From NCBI RefSeq assembly GCF_947179165.1, contig NC_077247.1, forward strand, positions 49,768,935 through 49,832,934: 64,000 bases of DNA. The letters are read 5' to 3'. Below, in pieces: positions 11,061 to 23,903 of this stretch (positions within the stretch are counted from its first letter, which is position 1; each line of letters starts with the position of its first letter). Below the pieces are notes generated by a model, which ran no database searches, was not told the origin of the DNA, and worked only from the letters and a program-made list of their open reading frames with translations. The position numbers were made by a program, and so were the translations under genes. Source of the stretch: Solanum dulcamara (lineage: Eukaryota > Streptophyta > Magnoliopsida > Solanales > Solanaceae).

Positions 11061-13290
11061 GCCGGTTTGGATTCGCTTATTTGAAATATTTTTAAGCTAA
11101 AATAGTTTTCAAGTATTTTTAAGTGTGAAGATACATTTAAAGTTTTTCTTTTTGAGTTTCATATTTAAATTATTGGATAAGAGTATGAATTTTATATATA
11201 AATTATCACTCACAACTTAGTGGTTGTTTAATAAACTCTTTTATTTTAAAAAAAATTGGCAGAAATTCACGTAAATAAAACATTCCGTCCTAACAAAAAT
11301 TAAGTAAAAAAAAATATTTTTTTAAATAAAATTTAAGACATCTTTCTTAGACCTCTACCACCTCCTCGCCCCCCCCCCCCCCCCCTCCAAAAAAAAAAAA
11401 CATCCACTCATTCTCAAAAGAAAATCTATTATTTTCTTTTTTATTAAAAAAATAATCTACCACACTGCATCTAACCTTCCATTCTCAATTTTTTATTTTT
11501 TATTTTTTATTTTTCTCATTCTATATTAGATATATACATATATATATATTTTTAGAAAAGTATTTTTTCTACTTACATATCAAATATAACAGAAATTAAA
11601 ATTTTATTTTTAAAAAAAATCTTGCAACAAATAGAAAACACTTTCCTAAAAACATATGTATATATCTAGCAAAAAATGATAAATAAATAAATTCAAGCAT
11701 AGAGTTTGGTGGGGTGGAGTTGGATTTTTTTTTAAATACAAATAATATCTAAAAAAAAATTGGAGGGGGGCGGGGTAAATACAAATGATATCTAATTTTA
11801 TTTTATTTTATTTTTGGTTAGGGGCGTGGGGGGTTGGGGGATGAAGTAAGAATTTTTTTAAAAAAAAATTATAAAAGAAATTTTAAAACTAAAAGACTTA
11901 AGTCATCTTTGGGCCCTTAAAGTTATCTGAAAAATTCACTTAGACACCTCAATCTAATCTTATACCTATTGAACACTTTTATTATTCAAGAATAGTTTCA
12001 GTTAAACATTTTAGTTAAATATTTTTGCTGACATGACATATTGTGTATAATACACTTCTAATCAGGTGCGTGAAGAGGCATCTTTTTAGCTCTTTTTTTA
12101 AAAAAAAAAAAGGTCTTCTTCTCCATCCCCCAAGTGCCGCCACTTCCTCCACCAACATACACCACTGCCATCGCCATCATCAATACCTCCATCACTTCAA
12201 TAACCATTTACTTCATCTATTTTAGATCTGAAAACTATCACCATTATTTTCTCTTTTGTTTTCATTTTAAAATTTAATATCGTCATTATTACTATCTTGC
12301 TCGCCTAAAATAATGATGAATACCACCACTCTTCTTCCTCCCTCCCTTTCTCATCTCAGAAACACATAAAGTTATGCCACAAAATATTTTGTTCTATAAA
12401 ATAAATAATTTTTTATCTAAAACATGATCAAATCAAAAAAGAAAAGAAAAAGGAGATGCTAAGGTTTGAAGAATGGCGGACATTGCTAGCCAAGGAAGAA
12501 GAGGTGGGGGTTAGGGTGGTGGGGTTGATTTTAAAAAATAGATTATCTATTTTTTGGTGCTTAAAATATTTTTTTTATTTTTTTTAACATTCTAATTTAT
12601 TTTTTAATTATAATTTTAGATCAAATATTAGGTGTCCTCTTTTAATTCGTCGGCATGCCACATCAGAGAGTGGATTGCACACACTTCATGTTTTTAGATG
12701 GTTGTCAAAAAATATCAAATAAGTATAAATTTTAACTAGTAAAGGTGTTCAATCGGAATAAAGTTGGGTTAAAGTGTCTAAATGAATTTTCCGAATAACT
12801 TTAAGGGACCGCAGATGACTTAAGCCAAACTAAAAATAAAAACTTGGGAGGATGGGGGGATTGGGGGGGGGGGGTCATGGTGGGAGGAGGTGGTGTTGTA
12901 GAGTAAGAAAAATGTTTTAAATTTTATTTTTAAAGAATAATTTCTTTTTTTTGAGATAGTTGATATTTTAATTTTTAATTTTTAGCTAATATTAATAATT
13001 TGTTTATTTTTTGTCAAAATGAAATATTTTGTCCATGTGAAGTGCAATGTGACAATTTTTTAAAATAAATGAGAGAGTGCAGTACATACAATCAAGAGAT
13101 TGTTATAAAAAAAAGAAGTGTATTTTCAAACTAATGAATAATATTTTTGATATGAAACTCACATTACCAATAATTTAGATATAAAACTCAAAAAAAATAG
13201 TTTAAATGTATTTTTGATATTTATGACTATTTTAAAAATATTTAAAAAATTAAAAAATATTTAAATACAATTAATTTTAAGCTAAAATAA
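11061..13290. mobile_element. TIR element interrupted by a nested MULE-type MITE
   Basis: Sequence near the left end (11131-11176, starting atacatttaaag) is matched in inverted orientation by 13166-13210, over about 46 bp with few differences. Further similar AT-rich blocks lie outside these arms. The left end reads gccggtttggattcgc, in the style of hAT MITEs. The MULE-type element at 11895-12826 sits between the arms, so the outer element was about 1.3 kb before being split. No target duplication was identified for the outer element, and its outer edges are approximate. Homopolymer runs (17 C at 11369-11385, G runs near 11765, 11830 and 12860) are inside. Confidence 0.5.
11895..12826. mobile_element. 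MULE-type non-autonomous element with perfect 9-bp target duplication
   Basis: The ends form long inverted repeats. The left begins gacttaagtcatct; the right, reverse complemented, begins ggcttaagtcatct. Similarity continues for about 65-85 bp through shared blocks cccttaaagttat, aaaattca, ttagacac and attgaacac. The element is flanked on both sides by aaactaaaa (11886-11894 and 12827-12835). A 9-bp duplication with long TIRs is the hallmark of Mutator-like elements. No transposase is present. The interior contains a pyrimidine-rich arm near 12115 and a purine-rich GGTGGGG-type arm near 12500, hinting at a partly palindromic core. Confidence 0.88.
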
Positions 13291-14090
13291 TAAAAATAAA
13301 TCAAGTTCTTCTCTAAATATTCCTACGTAAAAGCAGTCATCGGAGAAGTGCACATTTATCAAACTAAGCATACTGATTGGGAAAAAAACGAACTTTCTCC
13401 AAGTCCCAAGACATGTTTCTAGAATACTAGCTTTATATGCTATTTTATAGATTAATCCATCATAATTTGACTTAAGGATTACAGCTAATATTATATGAGG
13501 TTGTAAGAGGTTCATATACTTTTAATTAAGATAATTAGGAGTCGAATTAATAAAAACAGACATAAATAAAACACGAGACGCCACATCAAAACTTATAATT
13601 AAGCTAAATATGATTGGGTAATGTTTTAGCCTTCTAATCTGGACTCTGGATCCAGTTGGAGTCCAAGGTATGTCCAAATCTTTAAGATCAAACTAGATCA
13701 AAGAAACCTATTTCAAATTGGAATGATTTTAGTCCAAATGTTTAGGCTTCTAGAACAGTGCAGGTCCCTAATTTCGTGCCCCTTTTACTCTTTATCATTC
13801 TAAACTTTTATACATTGATACATATATAACATCTAGGGCTAACTTCATATATCCACCAAAAAAGTTATTAATTTTCAAAAAATATAGCCATTTTTTCATT
13901 TACACAAAAATTAGTTAAAAAGAGATCATAGTTAATTACTACAACGCTCAATTCGACCCAAGGCCATTAAATCTTTTTTGCTTTCTTTCATTTTCTTTTT
14001 CATTTTTCCTTTGCAATGTTGATTTTTAAAAAATAAATTGCTGCATTTTTTTTAAAATAAAAAATATCCTCTTTTTTTTCATGAATATTT
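13291..14090. other. Intergenic, no gene seen
   Basis: AT-rich spacer. The reverse-strand open frame at 13282-13515 has no recognisable domain and is AT-driven. Confidence 0.5.
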
Positions 14091-14093
14091 TTC

Positions 14094-14345
14094 ATCTATC
14101 AATATTATATAAATGGTGTAAAAATATATATATATACAAATAATTATATTGTGTAGTGTATATATAATATATCGATATTGTATAAATGTTGTATAAACGT
14201 GTATCAATATTATATAAATGATGTATAAACATGCATATATGATGTATTAATAATTATGTAGTGTATATGTAATATATTGATATTGTATAAATGTGTATAA
14301 TCATGTATCGATATTATATAAATAATTATGTAATGTATCGATATT
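14094..14345. repeat. AT-rich degenerate tandem repeat
   Basis: The motif tatcgatattgtataaatg and its variants recur at about 14098, 14170, 14203, 14277 and 14308, separated by tgtagtgtatatataat-like blocks. Spacing is irregular (about 31-74 bp), so this is a decayed repeat rather than a clean satellite. Confidence 0.7.
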
Positions 14346-14759
14346 TATTTGACTATCATGCATTCACACCTTAATAAATAAGATAATAAACAAACAAAAA
14401 AGACATAAATACTCATTTTTTCCACAAAAGAAGCGAAACAATTATTAAAAAAAAAAAAAGCAAAATAAATAAATTAATTAAAGCAACAATTTTCTTTTAA
14501 AAGAGCACAACAATTTTTTTTAAATAAGAAAGCAAATGACCCACTTGTTTTGCACAGCCTAGTGGCAAAATTAAGAGCAAACAACACGAGTTCCATAAGT
14601 TTAAGATTTAATTACGTGTCTTAATTATTTTTTTTGAAATTATCTTTCGTACTATATTTACCTCGCCAGATATATATATATATGGCGCACTCAGATATAT
14701 GTGGATCAAATTAGGCGTAATTTATTTCAGATACACTGTATTGAAGCGTGATTCGCATT

Positions 14760-14985
14760 ACAGTAACTCTCAGCTCCCTCCGCCTTTTTCATCTCTCGCT
14801 CACCTCTCTCACTCGTTCACCTCTCTCCCTATGTATTTGTATTTTAGAATGTATTTGATATGAAAGATACCATATATCTGGTATCAATGACTCTCTCACT
14901 CGTCTCTCTCCTATCTCACTTGGATTTCTCCTTATGTATTTATATTTCAGAATGCATTAGGTACCAAAGATACATGCATCTAATA
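14760..14985. repeat. Diverged duplication with CT-rich blocks
   Basis: A segment reading ctctcactcgttcacctctc, then tatgtatttgtattttagaatg and a gatac motif, near 14800-14875, is repeated in diverged form near 14888-14980. Pyrimidine-rich CTCTC blocks precede each copy. It is probably part of an old TIR element whose ends I could not define. Confidence 0.5.
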
Positions 14986-14989
14986 TCTT

Positions 14990-17490
14990 TGATATTGTTT
15001 TTAACTTGAAATTTGAATGAGTGGTCTATGTGACTTGAAATTTGAGATAAAATTATTAATTAGTGAGATAATATATAATTAGAGTGGATTACTATTGATG
15101 GTAGAAACATTTGTGTAATTAAATGGATTTTCCTAAAATTAACAGCACATAGCTAAATCTTCAGGAAACATAATAAAATACCAAGTTCTGAATATTCTCA
15201 TCCTGATTTCACTTGATAACCCATAAAAATCTCAAGGCCATCCTTCTGTAGCCAGAGGTCCCTTTTTCGGCTCCAAAATATATTTCACTTCTTTTTTAAT
15301 CTAAAAATATATTTTTACATTTTTTTTTTTTAGTGGGAATGGTTGGAAATATCTGGACGAGACAATATACTAAAGTTGACTAAGATTAAAAGATTGATTT
15401 GAAATCAGAGATCGAGCTGGAAAACATCACTGCAAAAATATATATCAAATATACAAGGACATATAATACATAGCCTCAACAACTCATTTTCCCATATTCT
15501 TGGCCACACCTTCAAAATTGATATTTAAGCTCATTAAGATGAGTTCAACAAAATCTAATATCACGCAAAATTACAATAAGATAACATTTTCCTTTGTACC
15601 AATTACCAAACACACCCTAAATGTTCTAATTAAGTTAAAACTCTTTATAAGGAGTGAAGCTACAGAGCTGTGCACGAATTTGATGGCAGTATGAGAATTC
15701 ATTGGTTAAACAAATTAATCACTTGATCCTTCAAACAAGGCGTACTCCCAAATTGGTTATGCTTTACTGAAAGAAATTGAGTACTTCAATCAAAAAATAA
15801 TAGAGGTATGGGAAACAAGTTTACCGCTAAAGATGCTACTTTGTAGTTTGAAATTTTTATTAATAGCAGATGAATGACGAGAAGAACATAAGAATTTGAA
15901 TTAATAAAATATCAATAATTGTTTCAAGATTTGAAGACAAGAAAGATCTCTTTACCAAAATAAAGTTTGCTGTTGAGTGCTGAAAAGCTGCCTGAATCAT
16001 GAAATCATTTAAAAAAAATATAAGCAAATAAATTTTAATATTGAAGATATGAACAAAAAAGAGTCATTTGAAGCTGAGGAGATAGCTCTTGAGGACCAAG
16101 AGCAAAGCCAAAATAATTTATTTTTGTTTCAGTTTATTTGTTTTTTTTTTTCTTTTTAGTCTATTTATAAAAAGAAATATCTCTTTTTAAATTTTTCAGA
16201 TTACATATTTAAGATCATAAGATTAAATAATTTTTTGATTTGTTCTACATATCTTTAATTTAAAATAACAAAATTAAAAAATCTTATTAACTTTCTTAAA
16301 CTGTATTTCAAGTCAAAATCAGATAAATATAAATATAATAATAAGTTTCAAAGCTACAAGCGAACCCCAATTTTAACAAAGAGAAAGACAGTTTGTTATC
16401 TAAATTTTGCTGTTTACCTTCCCTCCGATGAAGAAAGGATTGTTTAATCTTGCAAAAAATTCACTTTGCTAAAATAATTTCACTTTGTTTAATCTAAATT
16501 TTTCTACCAAGTTGTATTATAATATTATAGACAATTACAAGAGAGCACTCAATAGAATTCAAACTTTGTAGATGAAGTTGAAATTTGTTTATTTGTGGTA
16601 GTGGTAAAGTTGATGTAATTAACGGTTGAAACGCACAAGACAAACGACAATGGAGTACTGTTTTTTGTGGACATGAAGAAGTATATATAGATATATAAAT
16701 CTTGTCAAACATCAACATCAATTATTCCTAATATGATAAAACAATTCATTATACCCACTAACTCTTCCTATTTTTTCTTCCCAATTCTTTTAGTCTGTCA
16801 CTATTAACTAATGGCATCATTTATATATTCTTTTTCTGCAACGTGAACAAAACAGAAAGGTGGAGAAATAATTCACATAGAGACAAGACATTTATATAAA
16901 CAACTTGAATTGACTAATTTGAGGATCTATTTTGATGCCATTTCTGGAGAGTTCTCTATTCATTTAATTTGTTTGATTCTTTTCCCTTAACCCTTACGCA
17001 TGCATGTCAATTATTTTCTACTTCAAAACCAAAACTAATTCATTCACTAGAAAATGTTATGCTCTTGTATAAAAGTGTGTTGTTTATATCCGTATAGTGT
17101 AATCTTTTTGACACATAGAGAAATTATAGTTTGTTTGATTAAATTTTCGATAGACACGAAGAATGTCTATTATACAAAGTTTAGGTTTAAGGAAACAACA
17201 AGTAGTAGCATAAGTTATTTCGAGGAGTTAAAAAAGTAGAAAGTACTTTTGAAATCTTAGTCAAGTATAAATTTCTGCTCTAATATAGATAAAATTATTT
17301 TTCAAATTGCTTAGTCAAATAGAAACTCCATTATCTTCTAAAAGTGATTTGTTTAAAAAATATTTCTAACAAAAAATATGTTTCAAAATAAGCAGATTTT
17401 TCTATTTGGCCAGACATGCCATTAGTCTTTTGCCAAATATAACTCACCGTAGGCATTAAAAATTTAATGGTTAAATACATAAAATAATTT
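14990..17490. other. Intergenic, no gene seen
   Basis: About 2.5 kb of AT-rich spacer. Open frames at 15500, 16494, 17054 and 17331 are short, AT-driven and lack domains. A sequence near 17400 (atttggccagacatgcc) looks like one end of a hAT-type MITE, but the partner end was not located. Confidence 0.5.
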
Positions 17491-17505
17491 GGATTATATT
17501 TTAAA

Positions 17506-18091
17506 GGGATAATTTCAGAAACCACACTCCAGGTTTTTCTCTATAACACTCACCTTTTCCGTAGTTTACAATATTACTCTTACCTCCTTTATTTTAATTT
17601 TTTGGGTAATCATTCTTTAAATCTATTTAACTAAATATAAATTAATTACGATTTGACAATTTCGTCCTTATTTATATTAATTTCTTCATATTAATGCATA
17701 TAATATTAAAAAATAATTTATTTAATAAATAATTTAAAAATAAATCAACACAAATAAATTATTACTTAATCTACACAAATCAGTTAGTACTATAATATTT
17801 TATATATAGACACAAGTGTTCTTTTAATTACCAAACAAAAATTAAGGATAAAAATAAAATTTATGTATGTTGATTTATTTTTAAAATATTTATTAAATAA
17901 GTTATATTTTATAATATGCATTAATATGAAGAGATTACTACAAACTTGTCAAATCATAATTAATTTATTTTATATTTAATAGGTTTAAAGAATAATTTAA
18001 AAAAGTAAGGAAAGTAGGCGTAATATCTTAAATCACAGAAAAGATGAGTGTTACAAAGTGAAACTTGACGGAAGATTTCTGAATTTATCCT
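17506..18091. mobile_element. MULE-type palindromic MITE with perfect 9-bp target duplication
   Basis: A 586-bp element whose two halves are inverted copies along most of their length. The left begins gggataatttcag; the right, reverse complemented, begins aggataaattcag. Matching inverted blocks include taacactca, tattac, attctttaaa, aattaattatgatttgaca, cttcatattaatgcatat and aaaataaatcaaca. The flanks are tattttaaa on both sides (17497-17505 and 18092-18100). There is no coding capacity. Such a full-length hairpin could give double-stranded RNA if transcribed. Confidence 0.85.
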
Positions 18092-18100
18092 TATTTTAAA

Positions 18101-19665
18101 TTACATATGTATTAATCCATATGAATATTGTGGGATAATATAATTATATTGGACTAATGCGCTATTTAAGAAAAAACTATATTGTAGAGTTGCCATCAAA
18201 ATAATAGCCAATAAATGTGTATGTTTTGTATATTACTATATGATATACATTAATTATACATCTTAAACTAATATATTAATTAGGAAAGGGACATTTTTGA
18301 TCACTCAAGAAATAGTAGGGGTATTTTTGAATCAAATAATTAGCATTATGGATATTTTCAGATCAAACTATTAATAACGAGATTTTTTTTTGATTTCCCA
18401 TATTTTAAAGATATTTTTTACCTTTTTCATTTATATATACGAAAATAATTATGAGCAAATTAAGCAAAATGTCATCCCATAATTTTTACGTACCATCTGT
18501 TTAACCCAATTTACAAAATTTTCAAAAAAACAAAAAGGCCATTCGGCCGTGTTTATTGCAGCCAAAGATGCTGCCAACTGTGTCGTCTTCTTCTTTCTGC
18601 ATTCTGCGATCTTCTTCTTCTTCTTTTGCATCTTTTTTCTTCTTCTTCGTTGCTTCCATTTTTTTCTTTAAAATTCAACGTACCGCAAACGTGAATCACT
18701 TCAAGCGAATTATATATAAAAGGCTCAGAACATCGAGAGTATTTCATATCTAAAATTTTGGAACTGTTTAGGGTTGATTTTGAGTTGATCCAGATTGAAT
18801 AGTCAGTATATACTTCATGTATAATTAAGCTATATTCAGCTTTTTTTAGTGTATTATAATGTATAGGTAAGCTATAATTGTTTGGTTGTATTCTTATGAA
18901 ATATATTTTTGTGGTTGTGTACTCATGTATATACTTTTGAATTATTATTATTGTTCGTATCCTCGTTTGGCTTTATTCTTGGGTGTATTTTTGTATGACT
19001 GTATTTTTATGGTTGTGTAACCATGTAAATATTCTTTTATTTTTTTAATATACTGATATATTTTCTATATTTCACCTTAGTAGTATTGTTGTGCAAGTGA
19101 ATACAATTGATACATGATGTATACGTTCACCCGTAGACAATATTCATGGCGCGAATGAATATATTGAATACAGACGCCTGACAAGAGAAGTTTTGCTACA
19201 AACAATAAATACCAAAAGTATAGCTACATCTTGTTAATTACAGTTAAACAGCAGTTATTTCTGAAAATTTCTCCTAATTAAATCAAATATATATGAGTTT
19301 AATATAAAAAAAAAATTATTGGGCTAGTCCATTTATGTGGGCTTTAATTTAAGAGAAAAAACACTCCCGAACAAAAGTTTTTTCATACTTATATGAACGG
19401 ATTTATATACTTCAATTAGTAAGCTAGCTTTGCCCTCTTGTACGTGTTAACAGTTTTGAGGTTCCTTTTCCTACTAAAGTATAAGTGAAAGAAGCACAAG
19501 CTAGCAGGCACGTATGCCAAATAAAAGACAACATATACTTTTCACCCAAATTGAGTTATTTGTTTGTTCGGTTGATCTTCATTGTTACATGGTTAAAAAA
19601 AATTATTGTTACATGGTTGAAAGTCCAGCGAAGTTTTGGGCATTGTAGGAGTTGATACTCTGAAT
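18101..19665. other. Intergenic, simple-sequence rich, no gene seen
   Basis: AT-rich spacer with a CTT-rich stretch (about 18585-18670) that creates artificial Lys/Arg- or Phe/Ser-rich open frames on both strands. Sequence at about 18780-19270, with repeated gtatattttt and gatacat motifs, looks like an old TIR element, but its ends are not clear. Confidence 0.5.
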
Positions 19666-19820
19666 GGTCACTAGGGATGGCAATTAGGGTAGGGTGGGGC
19701 AGGGTGGAGCAGGATAAAGCATTAACAGGGCAGGATTGGGCGACACATTAGCAGGACGGGGCAGGGTGGGGCAAGTCAAAAACGACTTGTTTGGAATCTA
19801 CAGCAGGGCGGGGCAGGTGT

Positions 19821-22048
19821 TGTAATGCCCCACAATTTCTAAGAAAAGATTCAAACCATACTTCGAATGCGTATAGGTCCAAACCTGAAGAATTCTAAGT
19901 TTTATATGTATGTTAAGGTTCATTCCTAAGTAATTGAAGTGTATTAGATGTGAGTTAGGGTCATAAGGAACCTCTAGCACTAAGCCAAGTTCAAAGCTTT
20001 CCTACCGACTAAGTTTTCGCATGAGTTCATACAAGGGTCAAATTTAAACGACCATATCTCCCAAACCATAATAAGTTAGGTGGCCCATAAACTTTTAAAT
20101 TAAAGGCCTTTGAGTTATCTTTCCAACGCCAACAAGTTTGCATCAATCTGAGTTCGGAATAAACAATTATGATGATTTTACTAAAAGCTATCGTTGCCGA
20201 AGGAAAAAGTGACGACCGTCAGATCTGTAATGGCCCGTCAGACTTGGCCTTCACGCTTAGACAGAATGGTCAATTTTTGGGCCAATTATGACGGTCTGTG
20301 TGACGGTCCTTCACCCAAGCGACGGTCCATCACTCAGATGACGGCAGAACAGTGATTTTGACCAATTTTGAGTTTTTAAGAGGGTGTTTTAGTCCTAAAA
20401 CCTTTGGGGAGTTATCTAAAAGATCTTAAACACATAGAAAATTAGTTTTTCATCATTTAACCTTCTTATTCACTCCCAAAATTTCTTCTCTTAAGAACTT
20501 CAAGAAAACACCAAGGCTAGGGTTCATCTCCCAAGATTATCCATCAAGCTTCTTCACTAAGGTATGTAAGACTTCAATGAAAGTATTCCTTCCACTCTCA
20601 TGCCTAAAGTATTCTGATTATATGATGAATTATGTTTAAATCTAGGGTTTACCCAATCTTCTTCGAGCTATGATTTTTATGCAAAGTTAGAATTTTTATG
20701 AAAGATTTCTTATGCATCTCACTGAATTACCATGAACTATATGTCTTATTATATGATTGTGATTCTCCAAGCATTTGTCAAGATTATTTATGAAGTTATG
20801 AAAGTTACTTTTGAGTATTTACAGGTTATGCATGATTTCAAGTAAGTTGTCTCATGTTTAAAGTCATATGCATAGAAGTAAATATATGTTTATGAAAGAG
20901 ATATTTGAGCACTTCCTCACGACACTTATGATTCAAGATATGATTTTTGAGCTTAGTCTCACTTATGATTTATGATATAACTTTTGAGCGTAGTCTCACA
21001 TATGATTCGGATATATGGATAGTTTTTATACTTATGAGCATTAATACGTATTTGTGTTATTTTGGGAGGACTATTTAGCACCGAGTGGACCTTAGTGATG
21101 GAAGTTTCAGTTAGGGTCCGTGGACCTTTAGTAGCAATTCCTAAGTCCCATAACTATGTGCCACCGTTGGACTGGAGTATACCACTTTGTCGGATAGCTC
21201 AATATGGCCCTGAGAGGCACACACTAGTGGATCTATCTAGATATGATATGGTCCTATATCTTGGCATGGTATAGGGCAGCCCGACCAACTGGGTTAGCTG
21301 TTGGAGATCATGAGCTCATATGGTGTATGTCGGTTATAAGAAACTCTCCAGTTTATGCATCTTTTTAATATATGTTCTTAACCTTATATAGTTCATTTTA
21401 AGTATGCTATATTATGAATATGATTATGCAAGGCTACTAATTTAGACTCACCTTGATGTATATGCTTTTGAAAGAATGTCCTTTTAAACTGATTTTTTTT
21501 ATGTATGTACTCCAATTATTTCTTCTAGATCTTTTAATATGATTATGATTTTAGAAATTCTATTTCATTGTTTCTCCATATGTTATTTATATGATTATGA
21601 TAGTGTTCCCTTACATACTCAGTACATTCCACGTACTGACAGATACTTTCTCTGCGCTGCATTCTTTTATGATGTAGATTCTAGCACTCATACTGAGACT
21701 CATGACTAGTAAGGTTGCATCAGTTCCCAGTCAGCAGTTGGTGAGTCCTCCTTATTCGAGGACTTTATGGAGTAGTTTTAGTTAGTTCTTTTACTAAGTT
21801 ATGGTAGCCGGGGGCAATGTCCCGACAAACTTATTTATTTTGATTTAGATATTAGGGGCTTGTTTCATATATTAGTTTTCAGTCTTCATGGATATGTTAT
21901 CTTCTAATAAGACCTTTTATGCATATATTCTAGCTTTCGCTTAGTTTTCTTATGGTATGCTTTGATATATTACGTCAAGGGTTAGTTTGGGACCACTCGT
22001 GGTTCCAAGTAACATGTCATGGCTAAAATATAGACTCGGATCGTGACA
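19821..22048. mobile_element. Solo LTR, probably Ty3/gypsy, nested in the hAT-like element
   Basis: A 2.2-kb block begins TGTAATGCCCC and ends ATCGTGACA, the TG..CA form of an LTR. It is flanked by aggtgt on both sides (19815-19820 and 22049-22054); gypsy elements normally duplicate 5 bp, so one shared base may be chance. No gag/pol sequence lies between, so it is an isolated LTR left after recombination. It contains gacggtccgtca-like blocks near 20210-20345 that I associate with long Solanaceae gypsy LTRs. The 70-residue open frame at 21062-21274 lies inside it and is not a gene. Confidence 0.75.
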
Positions 22049-22165
22049 AGGTGTGGGTCAAATGGTAAAACACAGTTTTTTAAGAAGAAAGAGAAAAGCA
22101 GATTGTTGCTCTAAACAACATTTAATTGATGGATTTCACCAATCCACTTTATTTCACAATTGTAT

Positions 22166-22168
<3 letters not shown>

Positions 22169-22224
<56 letters not shown>
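22169..22224. repeat. (AT)28 microsatellite
   Basis: Uninterrupted AT dinucleotide run of 56 bp inside the hAT-like element. Confidence 0.97.
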
Positions 22225-22227
<3 letters not shown>

Positions 22228-22550
22228 AATCTGTGGTTAACTACTTTATATTTATTTTTTGATACTCAAAAAGTTGGAAGAATATATGCATAAATGCACG
22301 TTAGAGGGGACAAAAATTGATCAGCAGTTTGAATCTCATATTCTAAATCATAATATTGCACTGGAACAAAACGTAACATATCAAATCAAAAAATATTTTC
22401 AAAAAATGAAAAGGAGGGCAGGGCGGGGCGGGGCTTAGTAGGGTGGGGCAGGATAAAGCAAATTTATAAAAAATATACTAAACGGAATAGAATAGGGCTG
22501 GTCAAAACCTTTGCAGGTCAAGGCGTGCCCTATCCCTAACGCTAACGGTC

Positions 22551-22648
22551 ACTCAACTTATTATTATCGTCCATCATAATCATCCATGGATAATTTTATT
22601 TTTTTTATATCTCTCAACTTATTATCATAGGCCATCATAGTCATCCAT

Positions 22649-22651
<3 letters not shown>
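22551..22651. repeat. 61-bp-period two-copy repeat
   Basis: Two similar copies (22551-22590 and 22612-22651) carry tcaacttattat and catccatgga. The second runs straight into an (AT)17 tract. Confidence 0.75.

Positions 22652-22684
<33 letters not shown>
22651..22684. repeat. (AT)17 microsatellite
   Basis: Uninterrupted AT run of 34 bp. Confidence 0.97.
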
Positions 22685-22687
<3 letters not shown>

Positions 22688-23302
22688 CTTTTAAGAAAAA
22701 TTGTTAAAACACCAATTTAGAACCCAAACCAATTTAAAGCTCAACCCACCCTAAAATTGACCCACTATGTACCTGATCCGATCCATCCCTTTTTATTAAA
22801 GAAAATAAATAAATTCCTAAACGCTCATATTTTGGCTCTCACTCTCAAATATGATTGCTTGGGCATTTCTTTTGGAATAAAAGGGGGAGCAAAAATACGA
22901 GCACTTGGAAAAGGGATGGCTGGCGTCAAGTAATTAATGGGTCGCTTCATTCTGATGGGTTGAGTTTAAATTTGTTCTACTTTTTAAAGTTAATGTTTAA
23001 ACTATTTTTTCATAAAATAAAATTTGTTACGTCATTAATTTTTTCAAAAAATACTAAACTCGGCTAAAAATAAAAATGGTCATTAAAGTGAATTAGATAA
23101 AGTAAAATAAATACATATTTAAAGGATGTTTCTTCCTTAAATTTTTTTGTCTCTTATTGTTATACTTGTGAATATTGGGGTAGTCCCAATGATCACCTTG
23201 AAACTTGTGACTGTAAATATTAGAAATATATCATTCTTTATTATATTAATTTATTAAAGGAAAAAGTGAGTCATAAAAAATAAATTGGCACAGGAATACT
23301 AT
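22685..23302. other. Intergenic, no gene seen
   Basis: AT-rich spacer. The short open frame at 22855-23067 has no recognisable domain. Confidence 0.5.
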
Positions 23303-23903
23303 ACTACTTTTTATGTATTGATTAGAAAATCATTATACAGAGATCCCACCTTTATCATATGATTGGAATTACATACACTACTTTTTAATGTATTGATTAG
23401 CAAATCATTATACAGAGAGCCCACCTTTGTCATATGATTTTTTATTTTATTTTTTTTATGGGAAGGGACCCTACACGAGGCTCCCACCTCTCGTGCACAG
23501 TCAGGGGTTGAGCAGCACCCCCAAGTCTTATCATACATAAAATATAAAGATACAAGGAGGGGGACATAACCTTACCTCCGAATTAAGGTGGTTTATAAGT
23601 CTGCAAACCTACTAAGGTCGGCTAACTCATCCCCGATACTAGAAAGTGCTTCCTAAATACTAGAAAAGCAGTAAACCTATGAGAGGACTCCTCTCGATAC
23701 AATGCGACTAGGAAAAACCATAAATGAGGGAGACTCTCCCCTTCCATGTGAATACAAGAAAGATACCTACACTAGTCCTATTCAAATAAGTTACATTTTA
23801 TACATAGCTAAATGAAGAAGATCAAGTATACGATACATCTTTCTCTTCCCAATTTTGCCATATCGATTTCGTCCAAGTTAGGAACATTAGAGATAAAAAA
23901 TGT

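Larger units (their letters stand above)
19673..22546. mobile_element. hAT-like element split by a solo LTR
   Basis: The left end reads agggatggcaatt, typical of hAT elements. The right end, reverse complemented, contains tagggatagggca. The flanks share ggtcact (19666-19672 and 22547-22553), consistent with a 7-8 bp hAT duplication. Both sub-terminal regions are rich in gggcaggg/ggggcgggg blocks. The interior is non-coding, has a long (AT)n tract, and is broken by the LTR at 19821-22048. The right terminal bases (aacgctaac) are irregular, so the edge is approximate. Confidence 0.6.

Noticed and set aside
18449..18753. Lys/Arg-rich and Phe/Ser-rich overlapping frames on both strands
   Set aside because: They are produced by a CTT/GAA simple-sequence stretch.
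21062..21274. 70-residue open frame that looks protein-like
   Set aside because: It is inside the solo LTR. LTRs of this type contain such stretches by chance and no domain is seen.
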